DNA of 64,000 nt from Canibacter oris. GTDB taxonomy: Bacteria; Actinomycetota; Actinomycetes; Actinomycetales; Microbacteriaceae. This document shows positions 19,448 through 29,090 of this stretch, one piece after another. A model generated the notes under the pieces. That model saw only the letters and a list, made by a program, of their open reading frames with translations, was not told where the DNA came from and ran no database searches. The stretch covers positions 1 through 64,000 of the forward strand of contig NZ_JACIFD010000007.1 in NCBI RefSeq assembly GCF_014197205.1, written 5' to 3'. Both the position numbers and the translations under genes were made by a program. The number at the start of each line of letters is the position of its first letter. Position 1 is the first letter of the stretch.

Positions 19448-20830
19448 ATGAGTCAGGAAGTAGTTCTTCCGGCCCTTGGTGAAAGCGTTACTGAGGGCAC
19501 AGTCACGCAGTGGCTGAAAAAGGTTGGTGACACCGTTGCTATTGATGAGCCATTACTGGAGGTTTCAACCGACAAGGTCGACACTGAGGTGCCATCACCG
19601 GTAGCTGGTGTGCTGCTGGAGATTTTGGTTGCAGAAGACGAAACCGTTGAGGTTGGTGCAGTTTTGGCGCGGGTTGGTGACGCTGCGGCAGCTGATGCTG
19701 CTCCTGCCGCTGCTAGCGAAGAGCCTGCTGCTGAAACAGTTGCACAACCTGTTGCTGAGCCGGAGCCGCAACCTGCTGCCGAAGAAGAAAAAATTATTCG
19801 CCCGAGTCTGAAACCAGCTGCACCAGCTGGACCAGCCGCACCATCTGCGCAGCCTAGTGCTGCGCCGGCTGCTGTGGTTAGCTCCGCAGCTGCTCCTGCA
19901 CAGAGCTTTGCAGCGGTTCCTGCGTCGCAGCCTGGTGGGTATGTAACCCCAATCGTGCGTAAGCTTGCGCAAGTGCTGAACGTTGATTTGAGCACTGTTG
20001 TGGGCACCGGTATCGGCGGTCGCATCCGTAAAGAAGACGTGCGTGCCGCAGCGGTTAGTGCTCCTGCTCCTGCAGCAGCTGCAGCACCAAGTGCAAGTGT
20101 TTACACTGTTTCTGAGTTGCGCGGCACCACCCAACCAATGAGTCGGCTGCGTAAGGTTGTGGCGGAACGCGCTGTTGCTTCAATGCAGCAGACAGCACAG
20201 CTGACAACCGTGGTGAAGGTTGACGTTACAAAGATTGCACAGCTGCGTGCCGCTAAGAAAGATGAGTTCTTGGCTAAAACTGGCAATAAGCTGTCATTCA
20301 TGCCGTTCTTTGCGGTGACAGCTGTTGAAGCGCTGCAGACCTACCCAATTATCAACGCAACCGTTGACGGTGAGAATATCGTCTACCCAGCAACTGAGAA
20401 TATCAGCATCGCAGTTGACACTGAACGCGGTCTGTTGACCCCGGTTGTGCGTGACGCGGCAGGTAAGAACATTGCCAAATTTGCGGCCGAAATTGCTGAT
20501 TTGGCGGCCCGTACTCGCAACAATCAGCTGAAGCCAGACGAGCTCGCCGGCGGAACTTTCACCCTTACCAATACCGGCTCACGCGGTGCTCTTTTCGACA
20601 CCCCGCTGGTATTCTTGCCACAGTCTGCAATCTTAGGCACTGGCGCTGTTGTGAAAGAGCCAGGTGTGGTTAGCACTCCGGAAGGTGATGTAATCGGCGT
20701 GCGTTCATATGTTTATCTCGCCCTGTCATATGATCACCGCATTATTGATGGCGCAGACGCAGCCCGGTTCCTCACCCAGGTTAAGAACCGTCTCGAAGAG
20801 GGTAACTTCCTGCCTGACCTCGGTATTTAA
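19448..20830 (+). CDS. sucB: 2-oxoacid dehydrogenase complex E2 (dihydrolipoamide acyltransferase, SucB-type)
   Basis: The acyltransferase core of a 2-oxoacid dehydrogenase complex, 460 residues. Domains in order: one lipoyl domain (1-76) with the lipoylated Lys in STDKVDTEV; an Ala/Pro/Glu-rich linker; a peripheral-subunit-binding domain (about 170-203, TPIVRKLAQ..GIGGRIRKEDV); a second linker; and the catalytic domain with His430 in SYDHRIIDGAD. In actinobacteria this single E2, often named SucB, serves pyruvate dehydrogenase with AceE (46.8 kb here) and may also serve 2-oxoglutarate dehydrogenase. GGAG lies upstream of the ATG. It forms an operon with lpdA and ends at a strong terminator. 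Confidence 0.93.
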   Translation: MSQEVVLPALGESVTEGTVTQWLKKVGDTVAIDEPLLEVSTDKVDTEVPSPVAGVLLEILVAEDETVEVGAVLARVGDAAAADAAPAAASEEPAAETVAQPVAEPEPQPAAEEEKIIRPSLKPAAPAGPAAPSAQPSAAPAAVVSSAAAPAQSFAAVPASQPGGYVTPIVRKLAQVLNVDLSTVVGTGIGGRIRKEDVRAAAVSAPAPAAAAAPSASVYTVSELRGTTQPMSRLRKVVAERAVASMQQTAQLTTVVKVDVTKIAQLRAAKKDEFLAKTGNKLSFMPFFAVTAVEALQTYPIINATVDGENIVYPATENISIAVDTERGLLTPVVRDAAGKNIAKFAAEIADLAARTRNNQLKPDELAGGTFTLTNTGSRGALFDTPLVFLPQSAILGTGAVVKEPGVVSTPEGDVIGVRSYVYLALSYDHRIIDGADAARFLTQVKNRLEEGNFLPDLGI

Positions 20831-20836
20831 AATCTG

Positions 20837-20887
20837 CACAAATACTAAAAGCGGAGAGCGTTACGCTCTCCGCTTTTAGTATTTGTG
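20837..20887. terminator. Strong terminator after sucB
   Basis: A perfect 24-bp hairpin (20837-20860 with 20864-20887) with a 3-nt loop. The arms include an A-run and a T-run flanking the GC-rich core. Confidence 0.85.
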
Positions 20888-20996
20888 AACATTACTGCGT
20901 TTAATTATTGGCAAACGGCGCACTGTGGAAAGCAGCTTTTCAACATAATCTTGGCGATTGTGATTGTTACGTCCGAGACTGCTCCAGAATTACAGT

Positions 20997-21479
20997 ATGC
21001 TCAGTAAGAAATATCACTGTACAACGGCAGAATTGGCCTGGCTTTGCGTTGCGCTGATCACCCACCTAGCGGAGACTGTGACGCCGGGTGCACAGCAGGA
21101 AAAAGTACCAGGCGTGGCCTGTTTGGGCGCTCGGCAGCTTCGCCGATTACCGCAGTTATTTGTCGAACCTGCCACGGCGCAACACGGCAGTGAGGTACTA
21201 TCGCGAATGCTGCAATCGCAGCAGACAGGCAGGCTGTTTCGTCACAAACATGACAAATTGTGTGAGCTTTACGGCATCAGCGAAAAAAATTTGTTAACTT
21301 TTTTTAAGCGTAGCGGTTGTAGGCAATTTATGCTTTTGGGAGACGCGTTTGTGGCGGCTGTTTCCTGTGTCATGCAGCAGCAGTATGGGCTTAATTTCAC
21401 TCCGCAGCAAATTTTGATTTCGGAGATCAAGAGCAGAGTGACACCGCGGCAGCCAAAACACTTGCAGCACAAAAAATAA
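20997..21479 (+). CDS. Orphan hypothetical protein
   Basis: I do not recognise this product (160 residues from ATG 20997; a TTG at 20964 would add 11). It is basic, has no signal peptide, and shows one mildly hydrophobic segment (ELAWLCVALITHLA). Later parts include LFRHKHDKLCELYGISEKNLLTFF, which has helix-turn-helix-like spacing but no clear family match, and a very basic C-terminus. No good ribosome site is seen. The DNA is more AT-rich than its neighbours. It lies alone between the sucB terminator and the DUF4191 gene, so it may be a lineage-specific gene or not a gene at all. Confidence 0.45.
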   Translation: MLSKKYHCTTAELAWLCVALITHLAETVTPGAQQEKVPGVACLGARQLRRLPQLFVEPATAQHGSEVLSRMLQSQQTGRLFRHKHDKLCELYGISEKNLLTFFKRSGCRQFMLLGDAFVAAVSCVMQQQYGLNFTPQQILISEIKSRVTPRQPKHLQHKK

Positions 21480-21505
21480 GCTCAAAACCCGCTATTCTTA
21501 TATGT

Positions 21506-22210
21506 ATGGCTAAAGAGAAGGTACAACGCGAACCGGGTCGTATCAAGCAGATGATCCAGGTTTATAAAACAACCAAGATGCACGATAAGTCGCTGCCTTG
21601 GGTGATGCTGCTTGGCTTCATCGCACCTATTGTGGTGGCGGTTTTGCTTGCTGCGCTGTTGCCGGGTGGTAGTGTCGCCGCTTGGATTCTCTGGTCAGTC
21701 ACAGGTGTGCTTGTCGGTATTTTGATTGCTGTTATCCTGTTGGGTCGTCGCGCCGAGCGGATGGCCTACGCGCAGATCGAGGGGCGGCAGGGAGCGGTCG
21801 GCGCGGTGTTGGCCAGCGGTCTACGGCGCAGCTGGCGCGGATCAGAAACTCCGATTGCTATCAACGCCCGTGGTAAAGACGCAATCTATCGTGCAGTTGG
21901 ACGCGGGGGCATTGCCCTTGTCGGGGAGGGTAACTATGAGCGTCTGCAGCGTCTGATGACACAGGAGGAAGCAAAAGTCAAGCGAATCCTGCCAAACGTG
22001 CAGGTTACCCAAGTGTATGTTGGGCAGGAGCATCCAGAGCAGATTTCGCTCGCAGCGGTGCCTAAAACTCTCTATAAAATTAAAGGCAATCTCAACCGCA
22101 ATGAGGTGCAGGTTGTGCACCAGCGGCTAGCCTCCTTGCAGGCGCAGCCACTCGGCATCCCGAAGGGTATTGATCCGATGCGAATTCGCCGTCAGGGACG
22201 TCCACGCTAA
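21506..22210 (+). CDS. DUF4191 membrane protein
   Basis: The 234-residue product belongs to the actinobacterial DUF4191 family of unknown function. It has a basic N-terminus (GRIKQMIQVYKTTKMHDKSLPW), two transmembrane helices (about 31-52 and 56-77) and a cytosolic domain with YAQIEGRQGAVGAVL, IYRAVGRGGIALVGEG and the C-terminal GIDPMRIRRQGRPR. The gene is commonly found between the lipoate/E2 genes and RDD-glnA, as here. It converges on the RDD gene across a strong bidirectional terminator. Confidence 0.88.
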   Translation: MAKEKVQREPGRIKQMIQVYKTTKMHDKSLPWVMLLGFIAPIVVAVLLAALLPGGSVAAWILWSVTGVLVGILIAVILLGRRAERMAYAQIEGRQGAVGAVLASGLRRSWRGSETPIAINARGKDAIYRAVGRGGIALVGEGNYERLQRLMTQEEAKVKRILPNVQVTQVYVGQEHPEQISLAAVPKTLYKIKGNLNRNEVQVVHQRLASLQAQPLGIPKGIDPMRIRRQGRPR

Positions 22211-22253
22211 GCGTAACCTCGCGGTACAAAACCTCTATTGGTGTAGTGCGTAG

Positions 22254-22294
22254 AGTGTGAAAAAGACAGGCGGCATGCCTGTCTTTTTCACACT
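22254..22294. terminator. Bidirectional terminator between DUF4191 and RDD genes
   Basis: A perfect 18-bp stem (22254-22271 with 22277-22294) with a 5-nt loop; A-run and T-run on the two arms suit both converging genes. Confidence 0.9.
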
Positions 22295-22314
22295 TATACA
22301 TCTAGGGAAATGAG

Positions 22315-22743
22315 CTAGATCTTGATTAGTACACTTCCCGGAATTTTATCGTGGAAAGCGCGCTGATCGGAATCCCACACCAGCGCTGGAACCACTAAGC
22401 ACAGCAGTGCCGTGCGCACTAGCGGACGCCAGATGCCGATCCACCCCCCTGTCAATGATGCAACACGCATTCTAAACAGCAAATGCCCTACTGAGCCGCC
22501 CATGGTTGCGATAAACGCCACTTGCATCACCGCGAAAACCGCAAGATTGACAAGGGCGACAAACTGCGGTTCCACCGGGAATAGCCTTGCAATTAGCAGC
22601 GCCAGCGCCCAGTCAACCGCGAGGGCGGCGAGACGGCGACCGATGCGCGCGACGGAGTATGGTCCGGACTCTGCTAAACCGAGCCGCTCCCCGGGATATG
22701 CGCTGGGAGCTAGCTCGCCAAACTTCTGTGGGTTATTAGACAT
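22315..22743 (-). CDS. RDD family membrane protein
   Basis: A 142-residue RDD-domain protein. The family Arg and Asp residues appear in RIGRRLAALAVDWALALLIA (first helix); a second helix covers VALVNLAVFAVMQVAFIA, then the GGSVGHLLFRMRV motif and a third helix around LLCLVVPALVWD, ending with FHDKIPGSVL. RDD proteins are small inner-membrane proteins, some linked to ion exchange; no specific function can be assigned. It is divergent from glnA, with which it is commonly neighboured in actinobacteria. Confidence 0.87.
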   Translation of the reverse strand: MSNNPQKFGELAPSAYPGERLGLAESGPYSVARIGRRLAALAVDWALALLIARLFPVEPQFVALVNLAVFAVMQVAFIATMGGSVGHLLFRMRVASLTGGWIGIWRPLVRTALLCLVVPALVWDSDQRAFHDKIPGSVLIKI

Positions 22744-22793
22744 ATCTCTATTTTAAGCGCGCTGTAGGCAGAGCCTTCAGGGCACGCCTGCCA

Positions 22794-22810
22794 GTTACAG
22801 CGTGGGTAAC
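22794..22810. promoter_or_regulatory. Inverted repeat upstream of glnA1, candidate nitrogen-control operator
   Basis: GTTAC-N7-GTAAC lies about 105 nt upstream of the glnA start. It resembles one half-pair of the GlnR binding pattern (GTnAC-n6-GaAAC) known upstream of actinobacterial glnA. The site is short and could be chance. Confidence 0.35.
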
Positions 22811-22915
22811 AAATTTTATAAAATAAGACACGCTTACTGAGATAGCGCCGTCAGAGTACTAAAATGTGATTAGAGCTGCGTTTGGCAGCCGCCGCACATA
22901 ACTCTAAGGAGCAAA

Positions 22916-24343
22916 ATGTTTAAGACCCCGGCAGAAATGCAGGAGTACATCAAAGCAAACGATGTGAAGTTTATTGATATCCGTTTTGTGGATCTCCCGG
23001 GCGTTCAACAGCACTTTAACCTCCCAGCGGCTGCGATTGACGATGATTTCTTCGTCAACGGGCAAATGTTTGATGGGTCTTCTATTCGCGGTTTCGTGGG
23101 TATCGCTGACTCAGATATGCAGCTGATTCCTGACGTCACAACCTGCTATATCGACCAGTTCCGCACCGAAAAAACTCTGATCATTCTCTGCGATATTTAC
23201 AATCCTCGCACGGGTGAAATTTTTCATAAGGATCCACGGCAAGTCGCAAAAAAAGCAGAGCAGTACCTGGTCAGCACCGGCATCGCAGACACCGCTTTCT
23301 TTGCTCCGGAGGCTGAGTTTTACATTTTTGACTCGGTTAAAGTGCGCAACACCCCGCATGCTGTTGGTTACGAAATTGATGGCGAAGAAGCTGCCTGGAA
23401 TGGTTATGCTGATGAGCTAGACGGCCGTAACTTGGGTCACAAAACCCCTGTTAAAGGCGGCTATTTCCCGGTTTCTCCTGTTGATAAGCAGGCGGATCTG
23501 CGGGACGAGATTTCCCTGCGCCTGATGGACGCTGGGCTGCAGGTGGAACGCTCACACCACGAGGTTGGAGCTCCCGGGCAGGCAGAAATTAACTACCGCT
23601 TCGACACCATGGTTACCGCGGCAGACGACGTGCTGAAGTTTAAGTACATTGTCAAAAACACCTGCGAGCTATGGGGCAAAACCGCGACTTTCATGCCAAA
23701 ACCGCTCGCCGGTGATAACGGCTCTGGGATGCACACCCACATGTCGCTGTGGAAGAACGGCGAGCCACTGTTCTACGACGAGAACGGTTATGCTGGGCTG
23801 AGCGACACCGCCCGCTGGTTTATCGGCGGTATTTTGCATCACGCCCCCGCTGTTTTGGCTTTCACCAACCCAACTATTAATAGCTACCGTCGCCTGGTTA
23901 AGGGTTACGAAGCTCCTGTGAACCTTGCCTACTCCGCAGGCAACCGCTCTGCTGCGGTGCGGATCCCGCTGACCGGCTCCAACCCGAAAGCCAAGCGTAT
24001 TGAGTTCCGCGCTCCTGATGCTTCAGGCAACCCTTACCTTGGTTTCGCGGCACAGCTCATGGCTGGCCTTGACGGTATCCGTAATCGGATTGAACCGCTT
24101 GCTCCAATCGATAAAGACCTGTACGAGCTGCCACCAGAGGAAGCAAAAAACATTCCGCAGGTGCCAGGATCGCTGGAGGAAGCTCTGGTTGCGCTGGAAA
24201 ACGACAAAGACTTCTTGCTCGCCGGTGGGGTTTTCACCGAGGAGCTGATTGAGTCTTGGATTACACTGAAGCGGGAGACTGAGATTGCTCCGTTTGCGCT
24301 GCTTCCGCACCCGCTAGAGTTCGAACTGTACTACTCAGTTTAA
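22916..24343 (+). CDS. glnA: Glutamine synthetase type I (GlnA1)
   Basis: It makes glutamine from glutamate, ammonia and ATP as a dodecamer. The 475-residue protein carries FDGSSIRGF, the ATP site [25 protein letters not shown] and the catalytic [12 protein letters not shown]. Tyr403 in DLYELPPEE is the adenylylation site of the GSI-beta group, and the matching adenylyltransferase glnE lies just downstream in convergent orientation. AAGGAG is well placed before the ATG. Activity control by adenylylation and transcription control by GlnR are the expected modes. Confidence 0.96.
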   Translation: MFKTPAEMQEYIKANDVKFIDIRFVDLPGVQQHFNLPAAAIDDDFFVNGQMFDGSSIRGFVGIADSDMQLIPDVTTCYIDQFRTEKTLIILCDIYNPRTGEIFHKDPRQVAKKAEQYLVSTGIADTAFFAPEAEFYIFDSVKVRNTPHAVGYEIDGEEAAWNGYADELDGRNLGHKTPVKGGYFPVSPVDKQADLRDEISLRLMDAGLQVERSHHEVGAPGQAEINYRFDTMVTAADDVLKFKYIVKNTCELWGKTATFMPKPLAGDNGSGMHTHMSLWKNGEPLFYDENGYAGLSDTARWFIGGILHHAPAVLAFTNPTINSYRRLVKGYEAPVNLAYSAGNRSAAVRIPLTGSNPKAKRIEFRAPDASGNPYLGFAAQLMAGLDGIRNRIEPLAPIDKDLYELPPEEAKNIPQVPGSLEEALVALENDKDFLLAGGVFTEELIESWITLKRETEIAPFALLPHPLEFELYYSV

Positions 24344-24464
24344 TCTGGTCTACTTGGTTTAACCACGCTGCGCAGTGTCGAAATGGCACTGCGAAGCTGC
24401 TATATCCGGCCCTGCGCGACGGCAAAACCGCGGGGTGTGGCAGCTTAGAACCGTGCCGCGCGGC

Positions 24465-27400
24465 TTAGAAAGCGGTTGTTTCGTCGTAGAACAGCTCTTC
24501 GAAGATGCGCCGGGATTTGCGGGCAGCCGCAAACCACTCGGCCTCGAGCTCGGTGGTCGTATCAGCTTTACGTCCGAGGATCCGCCCAATGCCATCAAGG
24601 TCATCGCGATCAGCGGGTAACACGTCACTGTTGCGGCCAGACCACAGTTTTTGGGCCGATCTCAGTTGGCTCGCGAGGATCCATGAGTGCGCCAGGGTTG
24701 CTTCTGCGAGGGCAGAAATTATTTGCCGCTGACGCAGCTTTGCCAAGGCGGTTAGAGTTTGCTGGGTTTTTAGCTCGGGAACACTGTGAGCGTGCTGCAA
24801 CTGTAGCAGTTGCACCAGCCACTCGGTGTCGCTAACGCCGCCGGGGCCCAGCTTCAGGTGGCGCTGGGGCTGCACTCCCTGCGGTAGCCGTTCAGATTCC
24901 ATGCGCGCCTTTAACAGCCGCACCTCGCGCTGCTGCTGCGCGGTGAAACTTGACGGGTAACGCACCGCGTCTGCCAGCTGCATAAACTCGGCTCCTAAAA
25001 CAGTATCACCCGCGATAAATCGCGCCCGTAGGAGTGCTTGTGCCTCCCAGGTGAGCGACCATTTTTCATAGTAAGCACGATACCCCTCAAGCGTGCGCAC
25101 AAGCGCCCCATTTTTTCCTTCGGGGCGCAGATCGAAATCAAGTTCGACACCAGAAAATGGGTCAACGGCCAGTTGCCGCAGCTGGGTTATAGTGTGGATC
25201 GCGATGCGACTAGCGTCTGTAATATCTGCTGGCGCACGATAGACAGCAAGCAAATCGAGATCTGAGGCGAAACCGAGTTCCCCACCCCCAAAGCGCCCCA
25301 TCGCGATGAGCGCAAAATCAAGCTGCGCTGTCCTCTCATCACGCTTTTGGATTTCTTGCAGCAGCACTTCCAGCAGCGCGGTGTGCGCCGCATCTAGCCC
25401 GCGGGCAACCGCCGCGGCATCATTAACGCCGCTGAGTTGTCCCAGCGCCAGCCGTAGTACCTCACGTTTGTGAATCTGCCGGAGTGCGGTGGCGGCTGCG
25501 GCGAGAGTGTCGCGACGCGACGCAACCGCGGCCATCTCCCCCTGCAGATGGGTGTACTCAGCCGGTTGCAGCTTATGATTCTCTTCTAACCAGGCCACGG
25601 CTTCTGGCAGCTGCTCCAGCAGTTCGGCGGCGTAACGAGAGCCGCTGAGCACCCGCATTAGGCGCTCGGCGGCCTCTGCTCCGTCGCGTAGCAACCGCAA
25701 ATACCATGGGTTTGCGCCGTTAGCCTCACTAATACGTCGGAAAGCTAATAGCCCGCCGTCAGGATCCGCCCCATCTGCTAGCCACTGAATGAAAACCGGC
25801 AGCAGTGTGCGCTGAATCTGGGCGCTGCGCCGGGAGCCGGCTGTTAGTGCCTTTAGATGCCGTAGCGCACCCGCAGGGTCTTTGAAGCCGATACTGCGCA
25901 GCCGATCAGCAGCAGCGTCATTAGTGAGAGTCAGCTCGTTTAGCGGCAGTGCAGCCACCGCGCTGAGTAGCGGCGCGTAAAAAATTTTCAGGTGGAGACT
26001 ACGCACGCGGCGTTTAATGTGTTCCCACGCGCCGGTGAGATCTTGCGCGCTGCGGTAGCCAGTACTGCGAGCCAACACCCGCAGGTCTTCTTCATCGCGC
26101 GGCATTAGTGCGGTGCGTCGCAAATCGCGTAGCTGTAGCCGATGTTCAAAAAGTCGCAGTGTGACGTATGCCTCGGCGAGTTCTTCCGCGTCGGTGCGCG
26201 CGATATAGCCGTGGTCACTGAGTGCCTGTAATGCGGGCAAGGTCGCTGCAGTGCGCAGCGAGAGATCGTGAGCACCGTGCACAAGTTGTAAGAGTTGCAC
26301 GCTGAACTCGATGTCACGCAGCCCGCCGGGGCCCAGCTTAATCTGATGCTCCACGTCAGCCGGATCCAGGTGTTCGGTGACTCGCTCCCGCATGCGCTGC
26401 ACGTTACCGACAAAATCCGGACGGTTGCGGCTGTCCCAAACTGCCGGGGTAATAGCCGCAATAAACTCCGCCCCGAGCGCCAAATCACCGGCCGCTGCCC
26501 GGGCCTTGAGCAGCGCTTGAAACTCCCAGGTTTCTGCCCACCGCTGATAGTAGCTGAGATACGACTGCAGGGTGCGCACCAGCGGCCCGTTCTTGCCTTC
26601 GGGTCGGAGGTTCGGGTCAATCTCCCACAGCGGCGGCTCCGCGGCAGGATCGTGGATCGCGCGCATAGTTTCGCTAGCGAGCCGGGTTGCTGCGCGCAGC
26701 AGGCGGTCACCGTCAAGCCCGGGGTCGCGGTGTGATTCGTCGGCTGCTGCTGTGACCGGCCTGGTGATGAAAAGCACATCAACATCTGACACCACATTCA
26801 ATTCCTGTGCGCCGCATTTACCCATCGCGATAATTGCCAGCGGCACCTGTGCGGCATCCGCTGCTGGCACCGGCAATCCCGGGCTGAGCCCGGCCACCAG
26901 CGTGGTGCGCGCCACCGCCAGGGCCGCTTCGAGCGCGGCATCGGCGAGTGCTGCGAGAGCTGCAGCAACCTGCTCTAGGTGCTTAGGGGTGCGTTGCTGT
27001 GACACAGCGGTGGCTAAATCCCACAGCATCAGTGCGGCCAGCTGCTCGCGGTAAGCAACTCGTAACTGCACCCATCCGGGCTGCGCTACGGTGTATTTGC
27101 CGTCAGTAGCGCGAACCGCGTCAAGCAGTGCCTCACGATATTGTGCAGGGGTGTGGATCGCGCCACCCGCTTGCAGCAGTGGCCCGAGTTTTGCGGGGTG
27201 ACGCTGATAAAATTCCGTGAGCGCAGCGCTGGCGCCGCTCAGCAGCGCGAAGTTGCGCCACTGCTCCGCAGTCAACGCTGTGGCGATTTCGGGATGCTGC
27301 TGTGCGAGAAGCAGCGAAGCGTCCAGCGCGCTATCCGGGTCGGCTGCGACAGCTAATATCTCGAGTAATGCGGGGGCGTCTCCCCCGGTAGCAGCGGCGA

Positions 27401-27479
27401 GCTTAAGCAGGTTGGCTTTGGCTGCGCTGAGGTCGGTGAAACCAGCGCGTGCCAGGGTGCCAAGTTTAAGCTCCGTCAT
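24465..27479 (-). CDS. glnE: Bifunctional glutamine synthetase adenylyltransferase/deadenylyltransferase
   Basis: GlnE adds or removes AMP on the GlnA1 tyrosine in response to nitrogen status. The 1004-residue protein has two nucleotidyltransferase halves, each with the G-G/S-x9-D-x-D type motif: GKCGAQELNVVSDVDVLF in the N-terminal half (deadenylylation) and GRFGGGELGFASDLDLL in the C-terminal half (adenylylation). Both halves are followed by LRPEGKNGPLVRTL / LRPEGKNGALVRTL and by GGLRDIEFSVQLLQL / GGVSDTEWLVQLLQL. It begins at ATG 27477-27479, six bases after the glnA2 stop, in one operon. Confidence 0.96.
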   Translation of the reverse strand: MTELKLGTLARAGFTDLSAAKANLLKLAAATGGDAPALLEILAVAADPDSALDASLLLAQQHPEIATALTAEQWRNFALLSGASAALTEFYQRHPAKLGPLLQAGGAIHTPAQYREALLDAVRATDGKYTVAQPGWVQLRVAYREQLAALMLWDLATAVSQQRTPKHLEQVAAALAALADAALEAALAVARTTLVAGLSPGLPVPAADAAQVPLAIIAMGKCGAQELNVVSDVDVLFITRPVTAAADESHRDPGLDGDRLLRAATRLASETMRAIHDPAAEPPLWEIDPNLRPEGKNGPLVRTLQSYLSYYQRWAETWEFQALLKARAAAGDLALGAEFIAAITPAVWDSRNRPDFVGNVQRMRERVTEHLDPADVEHQIKLGPGGLRDIEFSVQLLQLVHGAHDLSLRTAATLPALQALSDHGYIARTDAEELAEAYVTLRLFEHRLQLRDLRRTALMPRDEEDLRVLARSTGYRSAQDLTGAWEHIKRRVRSLHLKIFYAPLLSAVAALPLNELTLTNDAAADRLRSIGFKDPAGALRHLKALTAGSRRSAQIQRTLLPVFIQWLADGADPDGGLLAFRRISEANGANPWYLRLLRDGAEAAERLMRVLSGSRYAAELLEQLPEAVAWLEENHKLQPAEYTHLQGEMAAVASRRDTLAAAATALRQIHKREVLRLALGQLSGVNDAAAVARGLDAAHTALLEVLLQEIQKRDERTAQLDFALIAMGRFGGGELGFASDLDLLAVYRAPADITDASRIAIHTITQLRQLAVDPFSGVELDFDLRPEGKNGALVRTLEGYRAYYEKWSLTWEAQALLRARFIAGDTVLGAEFMQLADAVRYPSSFTAQQQREVRLLKARMESERLPQGVQPQRHLKLGPGGVSDTEWLVQLLQLQHAHSVPELKTQQTLTALAKLRQRQIISALAEATLAHSWILASQLRSAQKLWSGRNSDVLPADRDDLDGIGRILGRKADTTTELEAEWFAAARKSRRIFEELFYDETTAF

Positions 27480-27485
27480 GCAGGG

Positions 27486-28817
27486 TCACAGTCGATCGAG
27501 ATTTTGCTCAAGCTCCCACGGGGTAATCTGACGGCGATACTCCGCAGTTTCCCGTTGCTTGTCACGGATGAAATTAGAAAACGCCTGCTCCCCTAGGGTT
27601 TCCGCCACCAGGTCAGATTTTTGCATCACGTGCAGTGCCTCATCAAGGCTCCCAGGCAGTGGATCAAACCCCATCGCGCGGCGCTCATTGTGGCTCATAG
27701 CCCACACGTTTTCTTCCGCTTCAGGTGGGAGTTCATACTCATCTTCGATGCCTCGCAGCCCCGCGGCTAACAGCACAGCGTAAGCGAGATACGGGTTGGC
27801 AGCCGCGTCAAGGCCGCGGTACTCGATGCGGGCTGATCCTCCCTTACCCGGTTTGTACATCGGCACACGCACAAGCGCGGACTGATTTAGATGGCCCCAT
27901 GACACGTACGACGGTGCTTCGTCGCCGCCCCACAGCCGTTTATAGCTGTTTACATACTGGTTGGTAACGGCAGCGATTTCGCGGGCGTGATGCAAGATGC
28001 CGGCGGTGAAGCGCCGCGCAGTAACTGAGAGCTGGTATTTCGCAGCGGGATCGAAGAAAGCGTTTTCGTCGCCCTCGAACAGTGAAAAATGGGTGTGCAT
28101 GCCGCTGCCGGGTGCTGCGCTGAACGGTTTCGGCATGAAGGTTGCGCGGATGCCCTGTGCGATAGCAACCTCTTTAACCACGGTGCGCAGCGTCATGACG
28201 CTGTCTGCCATGGTCAGTGCGTCGGCGTAGCGCAAATCGATTTCGTTTTGGCCTGGGCCGCCCTCGTGGTGGCTGAACTCCACCGCGATACCGAGGTCTT
28301 CGAGCATGCTGACGCTGGCGCGGCGAAAATCGTGTGACACGCCACCGGGAACATTGTCAAAATAGCCGGCCTTGTCAACAGGCACAGGTGTGCCGTCGGC
28401 GGTGTGCTGCAACAGATAAAACTCGATTTCAGGGTGGGCGTAGAAGGTGAAACCTTTTTGTGCGGCTTTGTCGAGCTGGCGCTTCAGCACTTGGCGAGGA
28501 TCAGACACCGCGGGTTCCCCGTTCGGGGTGAATAGGTTACAGAACATTCGAGCGGTGGGTTCCATATCGCCCCGCCATGGCAGCATCTGGAACGTTGAAG
28601 CGTCAGGAATCGCAATGATGTCTGACTCATAGGCGCGGGTTGCGCCCTCGATTGCGCTGCCGTCAAAGCCGATACCTTCGCTGAAGGCACTTTCCACTTC
28701 GGTTGGTGAAAGTGCCACCGACTTCAGGTTGCCTGCGATGTCAGTGAACCACAGACGCACAAACTTAACGCCACGCTCCTCAATGGTGCGCAGCACATAG
28801 TCACGCTGTTTAGACAA
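27486..28817 (-). CDS. glnA2: Glutamine synthetase-like GlnA2 (GSI-alpha type)
   Basis: A second glutamine synthetase, 443 residues, of the shorter GSI-alpha type typical of actinobacterial GlnA2. Motifs: GFDGSAIEG, EIEFYLL, HHEGGPGQNEIDLRY, KPFSAAPGSGMHTHFS, and the catalytic IEYRGLDAAANPYLAY. It is shorter than GlnA1 because it lacks the extra mid-sequence loop. The start is TTG (28815-28817), touching the stop codon of the SPOR gene (28818-28820) with no spacer, so the two are translationally coupled. glnE follows. Its precise role beside GlnA1 is not visible; some GlnA2-like proteins act on polyamines, and biosynthetic activity is the default. Confidence 0.93.
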   Translation of the reverse strand: MSKQRDYVLRTIEERGVKFVRLWFTDIAGNLKSVALSPTEVESAFSEGIGFDGSAIEGATRAYESDIIAIPDASTFQMLPWRGDMEPTARMFCNLFTPNGEPAVSDPRQVLKRQLDKAAQKGFTFYAHPEIEFYLLQHTADGTPVPVDKAGYFDNVPGGVSHDFRRASVSMLEDLGIAVEFSHHEGGPGQNEIDLRYADALTMADSVMTLRTVVKEVAIAQGIRATFMPKPFSAAPGSGMHTHFSLFEGDENAFFDPAAKYQLSVTARRFTAGILHHAREIAAVTNQYVNSYKRLWGGDEAPSYVSWGHLNQSALVRVPMYKPGKGGSARIEYRGLDAAANPYLAYAVLLAAGLRGIEDEYELPPEAEENVWAMSHNERRAMGFDPLPGSLDEALHVMQKSDLVAETLGEQAFSNFIRDKQRETAEYRRQITPWELEQNLDRL

Positions 28818-29027
28818 TTAATCTTCCCACTCGTCTGCGGCTTTGTCTTCTGCTTCCCATGCTGCGGCGCGCGCGGCAAGTGTCTGCGGTGCGGCTGCTG
28901 CTTCAGCTGCGGTCGCAAACGGCCCAACACGATCTACTGCAGGCGAGAGCCGCCCATGCTCGACTTTACGAGTTTTGGTGTTGTACCAGTATTGTTCTGC
29001 ATCTTCGATGATGTTTTCAGTGCTCAT
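28818..29027 (-). CDS. Small SPOR-type protein
   Basis: A 69-residue protein recognised from the actinobacterial SPOR-domain annotation: YWYNTKTRKVEHGRLSPAVDRVGPFATAAEA, then an Ala/Glu helix. It has no signal peptide or membrane segment, so it is probably cytosolic. Despite its name it lacks a full peptidoglycan-binding SPOR domain. It is the first gene of the SPOR-glnA2-glnE run, with AAGGT-like bases upstream. Function is unknown. Confidence 0.82.
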   Translation of the reverse strand: MSTENIIEDAEQYWYNTKTRKVEHGRLSPAVDRVGPFATAAEAAAAPQTLAARAAAWEAEDKAADEWED

Positions 29028-29090
29028 TATTGAACCTTTCCGCAGAGTTTGCTTTATCTAATTCTAGCAATCTGCGCGTCGCACTGATAG

